From contig JBKJUS010000183.1 of NCBI GenBank assembly GCA_046590575.1, forward strand, positions 1 to 13,228: a DNA stretch of 13,228 bases, given 5' to 3'. The notes under the pieces were generated by a model. The model did not search any database. It worked only from the letters and a program-made list of their open reading frames with translations, and had not been told where the DNA came from. The stretch's first letter is position 1. Each line of letters begins with the position of its first letter. The DNA comes from DATLNF01 sp046590575 (lineage in GTDB: Bacteria; Actinomycetota; Actinomycetes; BP-191). This document shows positions 6,670-12,566 of this stretch, piece by piece. A program made the translations under genes and the position numbers.

Positions 6670-7178
6670 GAGGTCTCCTCTAGCGCCGAGAGGAGCAGCC
6701 GACGCGCCTCGTGCAGCTGGCGCTTGACGGTGCCCTCTGGCCGACGGACCGCTCGGGCAATCTGCTCGATCGGCAGGTCGGCGTAGTAGTGCATCAGCAC
6801 GACGTCCCGGAGGGCCTTGGGCAGCTGGTCGACGACAGCGCGCAGCGAGTTGTCCACCGGAGGCGTGGCCGCCGACGACATGATGCCTACAGTGCGCAGC
6901 GCACTCCGCTCTCGCGCAGCCCGCCGCCAGTGGTCCCGCACCAAGTTCGTGGCGATTAGGAATACGTACGCCTGAGGGTCCCGGACCTTCACCCAACGGG
7001 CGAAGAGCCTGGTAAACGACTCCTGCGCCATCTCCCAGCCGAGCTGGTCGTCACCAACCAAGGTCGCGCAGTATCCGGACAGCCGACGGAACTCGGACAT
7101 GTACAGGTCCTGAAAGTCCTGGTCGTGAGTCACCGCGCCATGAGCCGCGGCGAGCGTCGGGTAGGTCTCAGCAACCAC
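6666..7178 (-). CDS. ECF-subfamily RNA polymerase sigma factor (copy 1 of the paralogous pair)
   Basis: This 170-residue ECF sigma factor is closely related to the product at 10304. Region 2 reads FQDLYMSEFRRLSGYCATLV, with AQESFTRLFARW and YVFLIATNLVRDHWRR. Region 4 reads LPKALRDVVLMHYYADLPIE, with the recognition helix RRPEGTVKRQLHEAR. The GTG at 7178 is chosen because GGAGG lies six bases upstream and because the N-terminus (MVAET) matches the paralogue (MVAST). An ATG at 7211 would add 11 unconserved residues. The gene has its own GAACC-N16-GTC promoter, the same type found before its target candidates, so it is probably autoregulated. Its stop overlaps the anti-sigma start. Confidence 0.93.
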   Translation of the reverse strand: MVAETYPTLAAAHGAVTHDQDFQDLYMSEFRRLSGYCATLVGDDQLGWEMAQESFTRLFARWVKVRDPQAYVFLIATNLVRDHWRRAARERSALRTVGIMSSAATPPVDNSLRAVVDQLPKALRDVVLMHYYADLPIEQIARAVRRPEGTVKRQLHEARRLLLSALEETS

Positions 7179-7184
7179 GCCCAC

Positions 7185-7189
7185 CCTCC
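7185..7189 (-). promoter_or_regulatory. Ribosome-binding site that decides the sigma copy 1 start
   Basis: GGAGG on the minus strand lies six bases before the GTG at 7178. The upstream ATG at 7211 has AGAGGA directly against it, with no spacing. Confidence 0.6.
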
Positions 7190-7220
7190 GGTCCCACGCT
7201 TGCCAGCACATTCCTCTGTA

Positions 7221-7250
7221 CTCAAGGACTCTGGAACCAGCGAAAGGTTC
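7221..7250 (-). promoter_or_regulatory. ECF-type promoter (GAACC-N16-GTC) of the sigma copy 1 operon
   Basis: On the minus strand, GAACCTT starts at 7250 and GTCCTTGA at 7229, with 16 bases between GAACC and GTC. The -35 lies in a small inverted repeat (GAACC, seven bases, GGTTC). Confidence 0.78.
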
Positions 7251-7262
7251 AGATCAATTTTC

Positions 7263-7673
7263 GTGACGACCCCGTTGTGCATCGAGATCGCCCCGGCTGC
7301 GCGGACGAGCGGACGAGGGCTGGTTCGCGCCCTGGACGTAGACGGGCGTTGCGCCGGCAGTATCGACTTCAAGCGGACTGACTGGGTTGCCGGCGCTTCC
7401 GAGATCGGCTACATGACGTGCCCCTGGGCCCGCTCAGAAGGATTCATGACCGAAGCCGTGCGCGCTTTGGCTGTGTGGGGCCTGAGCAAGGTTGGACTGG
7501 AACGCGTCGAGCTGCGCATCGCCACAGGGAACCAGGCTTCGCAGCAGGTCACCGAGAAGGCAGGGTTCGTGCGAGAGGGCGTGGCTCGGAATGCGGGTTA
7601 CGTTCACGCCGGTCGCGTTGACCTGGTCATCTACTCGTTGGTCAGGGGCGATGTGACGGACTTCGGGGCATAG
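7263..7673 (+). CDS. GNAT-family acetyltransferase, RimJ-like, N-terminally truncated
   Basis: The 136-residue frame contains the C-terminal two thirds of a RimJ/RimL-type GNAT domain. It has CAGSIDFKRTD (central strand), EIGYMTCPWARSEGFMTEAV (acetyl-CoA pyrophosphate loop, with R-S-E-G-F in place of the usual R/Q-x-x-G-x-G/A), and NQASQQVTEKAGFVREGVAR with the closing strand VDLVIYSLV. The usual first 60 or so residues (strand 1 and helices 1-2) are missing. DNA upstream is the promoter and 5' end of the sigma operon. The GTG start has no ribosome site. It is probably a broken gene cut when the neighbouring operon arrived, although the remaining frame is open and well preserved. Confidence 0.65.
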   Translation: MTTPLCIEIAPAARTSGRGLVRALDVDGRCAGSIDFKRTDWVAGASEIGYMTCPWARSEGFMTEAVRALAVWGLSKVGLERVELRIATGNQASQQVTEKAGFVREGVARNAGYVHAGRVDLVIYSLVRGDVTDFGA

Positions 7674-7675
7674 CA

Positions 7676-7700
7676 ATGGCGCCACGATCAGTGCCGCCAT
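7676..7700 (+). terminator. Hairpin after the GNAT gene
   Basis: ATGGCGCCAC (7676-7685) pairs with GTGCCGCCAT (7691-7700) with one mismatch and a five-base loop, two bases after the stop. No T-run follows. Confidence 0.55.
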
Positions 7701-7975
7701 GAGCGGGCGTGCGGATTCGTCAGGGCTTGGGCTACGTCAGGCATCGGGCTTGACCGCTCAGATGATGCTCACGTCATCGCCCTCGACAAGCCTGAGTTCG
7801 GCGTACCAGGGAGGCGGCGGCGTCCGCCGACCAGCCTCGGGAGATGAACCCGACCTATCGGCCCACGCGCACGCAGACCGTGCGCCGCTGGTGTAAGGCA
7901 GCTGTACTCCGAGAACGAGATGGCGCTGGAGTCCTACGCCCGGCTGCTGGACTACCTCAGGCAAATCCGGAGCTT
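7701..7975. other. Intergenic region with recombination debris
   Basis: No intact gene. It holds one copy of a direct repeat with the 3' end of a secreted-protein gene (7811-7909) and a short plus-strand coding remnant (7890-7979). Confidence 0.6.
7811..7909. repeat. Direct repeat copy A: decayed 3' end of a secreted-protein gene plus downstream DNA
   Basis: About 99 bases match 8788-8886 on the same strand; 57 bases (7820-7876 versus 8797-8853) are identical. Copy B contains the last codons and stop of the gene at 8832. In copy A the matching minus-strand text gives YTSGARS and then, after a one-base deletion, CVRVGR and a stop at 7855-7857. Copy A is therefore a duplicated gene end, now frameshifted, lying just past the stop of the 7976 gene. 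Confidence 0.8.
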
Positions 7976-7979
7976 CTAG
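7890..7979 (+). pseudogene. Short C-terminal coding remnant, possibly of a DUF5753/Scr1-type regulator
   Basis: The plus-strand text VRQLYSENEMALESYARLLD, then YLRQIRSF and a stop, has the look of a genuine helix-rich C-terminus. It resembles the QLY-E...Y---LD-LR stretch of DUF5753 (Scr1-like) regulators. There is no start codon, and its upstream half overlaps the repeat. The family suggestion is weak. Confidence 0.25.
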
Positions 7980-8626
7980 GCGCCGACGCGGACGCAGCTC
8001 TTGGTCGAGAGCCGGTATGTCGTAGCTCCGCCGTCGGCGGCGTCACTTCGCACGCCATTCTCACTGAACACCGGTCCGCCTTCATGGCCGGCCCGTCGCC
8101 ACGTCTTGATCTCCAGCGCACCGAGGTTGGTGCCGGACCGCATCGGCTCGAACCGCCGAAACAGGCTGAGCGGCGCCGTGATCCGCACCTCGCTCGCGTC
8201 CTCGTCGTACAGCCCATCGACGTTGGCGATGAACTCGAACGACCTGATCGCCCCATCCGCGGCGGTAATAGCGGCACGATGAAGCGTGTAGAACGTGCCA
8301 TCTGGGCCGTGACGCGCGTCGAGATGGAAGCGGTTGCTGCGACCCGAAAACCTCAGTACGTGCCACGTTCCCGTCGGCGACCCGGGGTCGGGAGACGTGA
8401 GCTGCTTCACGCGGATGACGGCGGTGAGGAGGTTCGAGTCCGACGCGACGTCGGCCGAGGCGACGTCCAGACTCTCGGACGTTCCCGAGCCGGCGCCACC
8501 AGCGCCCACCTCGTCGTCCCCGAGCGCATCCCTCACGAGGTTGCACGAAGGACGCGGGCCTGCGGAGGCCGGCGTCGCCGCGCCCACGAGCACGACAAGA
8601 CCCAGCAGCATCAACTGACGTTTCAT
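7976..8626 (-). CDS. Secreted two-cysteine protein, family member 2
   Basis: A 216-residue exported protein. A signal peptide (MKRQLMLLGLVVLVGAATPA, then SAGP) is followed by SCNLVRDALGDDE with the first conserved cysteine (Cys28). The core is SLDVASADVASDSNLLTAVI, with RVKQLTSPDPGSPTG. FEFIANVDGLYDEDASEVRI opens the next conserved block. The C-terminus reads KSCVRVGA with the second conserved cysteine. The ATG at 8626 is chosen because the longer frame from 8662 would start inside the -35 element. The -10 GTC ends about ten bases before this ATG, so the mRNA should be leaderless or nearly so. It has its own shared-type promoter and is not in the operon of its neighbour at 8832. Function unknown; presumed to act outside the membrane. 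Confidence 0.85.
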   Translation of the reverse strand: MKRQLMLLGLVVLVGAATPASAGPRPSCNLVRDALGDDEVGAGGAGSGTSESLDVASADVASDSNLLTAVIRVKQLTSPDPGSPTGTWHVLRFSGRSNRFHLDARHGPDGTFYTLHRAAITAADGAIRSFEFIANVDGLYDEDASEVRITAPLSLFRRFEPMRSGTNLGALEIKTWRRAGHEGGPVFSENGVRSDAADGGATTYRLSTKSCVRVGA

Positions 8627-8631
8627 GGTCT

Positions 8632-8660
8632 CAAGGACTTCAGAACGGCCTGGAAGGTTC
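8632..8660 (-). promoter_or_regulatory. ECF-type promoter (GAACC-N17-GTC) of the 7976 secreted-protein gene
   Basis: On the minus strand, GAACCTT starts at 8660 and GTCCTTGAG at 8638, with 17 bases between GAACC and GTC. Start-codon distance suggests a leaderless transcript. Confidence 0.78.
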
Positions 8661-8683
8661 AATCCTTCTCAGGAGGACCCGGA

Positions 8684-8702
8684 GACCGACGTTACGTCGG
8701 TC
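8684..8702. promoter_or_regulatory. Perfect inverted repeat (operator or terminator)
   Basis: GACCGACG and CGTCGGTC flank TTA. It lies 24 bases upstream of the -35 of the 7976 gene and about 130 bases past the stop of the 8832 gene. There is no U-run after it on the minus strand. It may be a regulator site for the promoter or a terminator for the upstream operon. Confidence 0.35.
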
Positions 8703-8787
8703 CCGTACACCAGCACAGCGTGGGTGAGACGTGGCACCCGCAGGACCCGGCTGGGCGATGTACGCGAAACCTGTGCAGGCGTGCGGC

Positions 8788-8886
8788 GAGGCGGCTGCGT
8801 CCGCCGACCAGCCTCGGGAGATGAACCCGACCTATCGGCCCACGCGCACGCAGGATCGTGTGCCGATGGTGTAGGGCGTTGTACTG
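8788..8886. repeat. Direct repeat copy B, spanning the 3' end of the 8832 gene
   Basis: Partner of 7811-7909; 57 bases (8797-8853) are identical in both. It covers the last 18 codons or so of the intact secreted-protein gene and about 44 bases beyond its stop. That tail can fold (CGAGGC with GCCTCG, or GGCGG with CCGCC), so it may also serve as the gene's terminator. Confidence 0.8.
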
Positions 8887-9476
8887 CGCGCGAAGTCGTA
8901 CGAGGTTCCGCCGCCGGGCAAGTCCTCGATGAAGCTGATCACCCGCAGGTGGCTCAGCACGTGCCCTTCCGCCATCTGGTCCTCCTTCGCGAGCAGAGTC
9001 AGCGGCGCGTGGATTCGGATCTCATTGCGCTCGACGTCGAGCGCCCCCGTGACATCGCCCAGCCTGCTGACGACCCATGCCTCGGTCTCGGCTCCGGTGT
9101 AGTCCGACCTGTACACCCAGAGCTGGAACTGCGTCCCCGCCACCCGGGACGCATCTGCGCGGAGCTCGAACGCGGACTCAGGTGACTTGAACGAGAGCGA
9201 GTGGATCGTCCCGAGCGGAGACTGCGGGTCAGGGATCACAAGCTGCTTGACGCGAATCACCGCCGTGATTTGTCGTGAGTCGGCCGCGATGTCGGCGCTG
9301 AGGATCTCGAGGGTGGGATCGGGTGGAAGGCGGACGCCGGGGCCGCCGATGAGTTGGCCGCCGTCGTCGGCAGCGTCGCGGACCAGGTTGCACGACACGC
9401 GTGATGGTGCTGCTGTCGCAACTCCGGCGGTGCACACAGCCACCGCCACTGCACCGGTCAGGCCTCGTCTCCACAT
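8832..9476 (-). CDS. Secreted two-cysteine protein, family member 3
   Basis: A 214-residue exported protein and the third gene of the sigma copy 2 operon, starting about 15 bases after the anti-sigma stop. The ATG at 9476 has AGGTGG eight bases upstream; a GTG at 9488 would add four residues. The signal peptide (MWRRGLTGAVAVAVCTAGVA, then TAAP) is followed by SCNLVRDAADDGG with the first conserved cysteine. The core is LEILSADIAADSRQITAVIR with VKQLVIPDPQSPLG. Later blocks are GALDVERNEIRIHAPLTLL and the C-terminal RSCVRVGR. It is closest to member 2 in the VKQL/DP-SP-G block and C-terminus. Being in the same operon as a sigma/anti-sigma pair is the strongest link of this family to the signalling system. 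Its role, as signal modulator or as effector, is not shown by the sequence. Confidence 0.87.
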   Translation of the reverse strand: MWRRGLTGAVAVAVCTAGVATAAPSRVSCNLVRDAADDGGQLIGGPGVRLPPDPTLEILSADIAADSRQITAVIRVKQLVIPDPQSPLGTIHSLSFKSPESAFELRADASRVAGTQFQLWVYRSDYTGAETEAWVVSRLGDVTGALDVERNEIRIHAPLTLLAKEDQMAEGHVLSHLRVISFIEDLPGGGTSYDFARSTTPYTIGTRSCVRVGR

Positions 9477-9491
9477 TGTGCTGCCCACCTG

Positions 9492-10307
9492 TCAGTAGGT
9501 CGTAGTGAACATCGAGGTCGCCACGCTTGGCGTGGTCTCCTCCGCCGCGAGAAGGGACGTCCGCAGGACCAGGCGCTGCGCCGGAACGGCCCGCCCGCGG
9601 CTGTCGGTACGAAGCCACTCGGCGGTCCAGGTGAAGCACTCGCCGGGCAAGGCGCTCAGCTCGTGCGCGGAATCGGTCTGTTCGACGACGCCGATGCCGG
9701 CCCAGACGACGTCACCGGCGACTGTCGAGATGGTGAACGCCACCTCGCGGCCGTTCGTGAAGGTCAACCGTGGCGCGATCGCACCGACGTTTGCGCACGA
9801 GGTGACCGCGAGGACGATCGCGCGACCGTCCGAGCGTGAGGCAGCGGTCGACAGGCACCAGGCGTGGCGGCCAGAGCAGTCGGCCGGGGTCACCGGCCGA
9901 TATTGGCTGCGCCGGGCGGGTACTCGCTGCAGCGGCGCGGTGGATCGAGCCGGCGTGGCAGTCGGATCGGCGGGGCGGCTCGGCTGCTGTCCGGTACCGG
10001 GCTTTGCGACCGGGCCTGTGCGGACGTCCGCGGGTGCCGCGGCGTCCGGCTGTCGGGCGACGCCGCGCTGGCGGGTTGGTGCCGGGTCGGGTGTCGTGAC
10101 GAGTTGAGTCGGATCCGGTGGTGTAGCGCGGCTGTAAGGAACGACCGCCGCGGCAGCGAGCACTCCGGCCGCGACCGCGAGTGCCGTGACGCTCTGGGTG
10201 CGATGTCGACGTCGCCGCCCTTCTGCCATCGCTGCTTCGAGCATTGACAGCCGCACCGGCGACCCCGGCGGGCGCTGCCAGCGATCGAACGGGCGCAGCA
10301 CGTTCAT
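9492..10307 (-). CDS. Single-pass anti-sigma factor with four-cysteine BsuPI-like outer domain (copy 2)
   Basis: A 271-residue paralogue of the 5836 product, coupled to its sigma gene by ATGA (10304-10307). Residues 1-38 are cytoplasmic and basic, and about 39-57 (SVTALAVAAGVLAAAAVVP) form one membrane helix. A proline/threonine-rich stalk runs to about residue 140. The outer domain has Cys144, Cys151, Cys171 and Cys224; the spacings 7, 20 and 53 nearly equal those of the other copy (7, 20, 52). SCANVGAIAPRLTFTNGREV and LSALPGECFTWTAEW match the paralogue's MCANARTALPRLDFT and LSALPGGCFTW. The cytoplasmic part differs much more between the copies than the outer domain, so the two may bind different sigma factors yet sense a similar cue. 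No zinc-binding anti-sigma motif is present. Function is inferred from context. Confidence 0.77.
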   Translation of the reverse strand: MNVLRPFDRWQRPPGSPVRLSMLEAAMAEGRRRRHRTQSVTALAVAAGVLAAAAVVPYSRATPPDPTQLVTTPDPAPTRQRGVARQPDAAAPADVRTGPVAKPGTGQQPSRPADPTATPARSTAPLQRVPARRSQYRPVTPADCSGRHAWCLSTAASRSDGRAIVLAVTSCANVGAIAPRLTFTNGREVAFTISTVAGDVVWAGIGVVEQTDSAHELSALPGECFTWTAEWLRTDSRGRAVPAQRLVLRTSLLAAEETTPSVATSMFTTTY

Positions 10308-10828
10308 CGCGATGCCCCGAGGCGTGCATGCAGAAGCCGTCGCGCGTCGTGCAGCTGTCGCTTGACCGTGCCTACCGGCCTGCGCGTGGCATGCGCGACC
10401 TGCTCGACCGACAGGTCCCCGTAGTAATGCATCAGGACGACGTCGCGGAGAGGACGCGGCAGACGCTCGACGACGTCGAGCAGCGGCGGCTCCATCGCAG
10501 GAGTCATCGTCTCCGCAAGCACCACCACCGAAGACAGCGCGCTGCGCTCAGAGAGGGACCGGCGCCAGTGGTCGTGGGCCACGTTGGTGGCGATCCGGAA
10601 GACGTACGACGCCGGGTCGCGCACCCGAACCCAGCTCGCGTACAGGCGGGTGAACGCCTCCTGGGCGAGCTCGCAGCCGACCTGGTGGTCGCCGACCAGA
10701 CCGGCGCAGTAGCCGGAGAGGTGGCCGAATTCCGCGAGGTACAGCTCGCGGAACTCGAGGTCGCGCCGCCGTGGGCGCGCAGTCACTTGGGCGGCCGGGA
10801 TGGCTACGCATGGCGTGCTTGCGACCAT
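10304..10828 (-). CDS. ECF-subfamily RNA polymerase sigma factor (copy 2 of the paralogous pair)
   Basis: A 174-residue ECF sigma factor. Region 2 reads FRELYLAEFGHLSGYCAGLV, with AQEAFTRLYASW and YVFRIATNVAHDHWRR. Region 4 reads LPRPLRDVVLMHYYGDLSVE, with the recognition helix RRPVGTVKRQLHDAR. That helix differs from copy 1 at only a couple of positions. The ATG at 10828 has AGGAG and AAGG upstream at usable spacing, and its MVAST start matches copy 1. An ATG at 10870 is nine bases from the -10 and could give a leaderless, 14-residue-longer form. It lies in an operon with the anti-sigma gene and secreted-protein member 3. It is transcribed from a GAACC-N16-GTC promoter back to back with that of member 4. 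Confidence 0.93.
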   Translation of the reverse strand: MVASTPCVAIPAAQVTARPRRRDLEFRELYLAEFGHLSGYCAGLVGDHQVGCELAQEAFTRLYASWVRVRDPASYVFRIATNVAHDHWRRSLSERSALSSVVVLAETMTPAMEPPLLDVVERLPRPLRDVVLMHYYGDLSVEQVAHATRRPVGTVKRQLHDARRLLHARLGASR

Positions 10829-10873
10829 CGGTGCCTTCTCCTCTCCCGGCGTGGCGTGCTGCCCCTCCATACA

Positions 10874-10902
10874 TCAAGGACGGGTCACTGGGGAAAAGGT
10901 TC
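10874..10902 (-). promoter_or_regulatory. ECF-type promoter (GAACC-N16-GTC) of the sigma copy 2 operon
   Basis: On the minus strand, GAACCTT starts at 10902 and GTCCTTGATG at 10881, with 16 bases between GAACC and GTC. Confidence 0.78.
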
Positions 10903-10918
10903 GATCTTGGCTCCGACC

Positions 10919-10947
10919 GAACCTCGCGGCCAGATGCCGCGTCCGTG
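10919..10947 (+). promoter_or_regulatory. ECF-type promoter (GAACC-N17-GTC) of the 10985 secreted-protein gene
   Basis: GAACC at 10919-10923 and GTCCGTG from 10941, a 17-base spacer. Its -35 faces the -35 of the sigma copy 2 promoter across 16 bases, so both promoters share a control region. Confidence 0.75.
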
Positions 10948-10984
10948 CCTATGCCACTACTCGCGACGACGGTGAGGCACTGCC

Positions 10985-11656
10985 ATGAAGTACCGAGTTG
11001 GACGGACCCGGGTGTCACTGTGGATATCCGGCGCGGTCGCCGCAGGGTCAATACTCGCCGCCCCACACTCCGCCGCTGCGTTGGCCACATGCAACCTGCT
11101 GGTCGACGATCGCGGTGACGACGCGATCATCGGCCACGACCGCGGGAGGTACTCGACGAGGAGTCTCGACCTGGTATCGGCTGACGTCGCGACGACTAGT
11201 TCGCACATCGTGGCTGTGATCCGGGTCGACCGGCTCTCCGCGTTGGAGCCAGCCGCCCCGACCGGTTCCGGCTACAAGTTCCGGTTCTCCGTGGGAAAGC
11301 TCAGCCTGGAGCTCGAAGCGAACCGGACTCCGCTCGAACAGCGATTCCGTGCCTACCTGACGGGACTTCCGGCTCCCGGGTTGGCGTCGGGTCGAGCCCA
11401 GCTCGACGACCCAGACGGGGTGTTCGACCTGACCACGAGCGAGATCCGAATGGTGCTGCCGCTGACCGCGCTTCCGCCCAGCGCCAGGATCACTCGTGGT
11501 CAGCTGATCGGCCAATTGTCTGTGATGAGCTCCCGCGAGGTGGGGTCGCCGAACCGCGTCTTCCCCGCGATGAGCGGCAGCAGTGCTGACTTCGGGCGGT
11601 CGGCCAAAACCTACCGCGCCGGCGCCGCGAGCTGCGTGGCCAATCGCGCGCCGTAG
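10985..11656 (+). CDS. Secreted two-cysteine protein, family member 4
   Basis: A 223-residue exported protein starting at an ATG with GGTGAGG seven bases upstream. The signal peptide (RVSLWISGAVAAGSILAAP, then HSAAA) is followed by TCNLLVDDRGDD with the first conserved cysteine. The core is SLDLVSADVATTSSHIVAVI with RVDRLSALEPAAPTG. FRFSVGKLSLELEANRTPLE and GVFDLTTSEIRMVLPLTALP follow. The C-terminus has ASCVANRAP, carrying the second cysteine but not the VG after it seen in the other members. It is divergent from the sigma copy 2 operon and has its own shared-type promoter. Its core is closest to member 1 (both have R-x-RLS...EP-AP-G), while members 2 and 3 pair with each other. Confidence 0.87.
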   Translation: MKYRVGRTRVSLWISGAVAAGSILAAPHSAAALATCNLLVDDRGDDAIIGHDRGRYSTRSLDLVSADVATTSSHIVAVIRVDRLSALEPAAPTGSGYKFRFSVGKLSLELEANRTPLEQRFRAYLTGLPAPGLASGRAQLDDPDGVFDLTTSEIRMVLPLTALPPSARITRGQLIGQLSVMSSREVGSPNRVFPAMSGSSADFGRSAKTYRAGAASCVANRAP

Positions 11657-11796
11657 CACGTGGTTCCTCGGTGCGTATGACGCGTCACCGCGGAGGCGAC
11701 TCGCCGAAATCGGCTGCTGACCAGCACGCCAGGCCCCGTGTCGACCAGAAGGCGCCCGCGCGCCCATCCCGGCCGCTAGCCGCACCCGAGCCAGCA

Positions 11797-12515
11797 TCAG
11801 CGTCCGGGTGAGCGGGCTCCCATCGGGGCGCCGACGAGCGCCGGCAGGTCAACAATGTCGTCCACGACATGTGACGGCACGAAGTCATCCGGGTCATACC
11901 GAAGCTGCGCGTAGCTGGGATGAGCGGCGTTCGCGACTAGGACCGGTGTCATGCCTGCCGCGGACGCGCCGAAGTGTTCACGGCTGGCGCCGTCGCCCAC
12001 AAACCAGCATTCAGCGGTGGGGAGGCCGAGTGCATCGGCGGCCGCTTCGTAGCCCCGCGGGTCCGGCTTTCTGTATCCAACGGACCACGAGAACACAGTG
12101 GCGTCCACCAGCGGTGCATACGGGGTCGCCGCCCACATCTCGCACAACTCGCTGCTGCAGTCACTCAACACCGCTATCCGGAAGCCACGTTGGCGAAGGG
12201 TTGTCAGTACATTCAGCGCCCCCTCTCGAGGAGCGTGCAGCAGCTCGGCACCCCCCCCGGGTGCACAGCAGCCGCGGCTACTACCTGCGCGGGCGTGGGC
12301 GTAGCGCCACACCGCCTGGCCATCTCGGTCAAGGTCTGCCCTGTGTCACCCAACATGCCCGTCGTTCGCTCGGTGAACGACGAGGAAACGGCTCGCCAGA
12401 ACGCATCGCTTGCCAGACCGAACGCCGCTGCCGTCGCGTCGTACACCTGACGACGACCATGCTCGTTCTCCGGATTCGTCAGCGTGCCGAAGAAGTCGAA
12501 GACGACGCCACGCAT
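11797..12515 (-). pseudogene. HAD-superfamily hydrolase, frameshifted
   Basis: Two overlapping frames together make one complete HAD protein of about 239 residues. The first (12515 to about 12250) begins MRGVVFDFFGTLTNPENEHG with motif I (D-F-F-G-T-L, with Phe where many members have the second Asp, as in dehalogenase-like branches). It continues through the cap region to VVAAAAVHPGG. The second (from about 12248) continues AELLHAPREGALNVL. It has motif II in IAVLSDCSSE, the motif III lysine in GYRKPDPRGYEAAADALGL, and motif IV in CWFVGDGASREHFGASAAGM. The break lies in a run of eight G (12249-12256). One more G, or two fewer, restores a single frame. As read, the gene is broken. A sequencing error or slippage is as likely as true loss. 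The substrate is unknown. Confidence 0.8.
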
Positions 12516-12566
12516 GGGAGGAGCGTAGATGCCGTTCCCGCAGCTGAGAAGCGGCGCTATTGCTGC

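Noticed and set aside
7844..8824. Plus-strand open frame of 326 codons
   Set aside because: It is antisense to secreted-protein member 2, which has a signal peptide, promoter and paralogues; no motif in this frame.
11679..11714. Palindromes TGACGCGTCA and GCCGA-AA-TCGGC between convergent genes
   Set aside because: Loops are too short to fold as terminators, and such short palindromes are expected by chance at this GC content.
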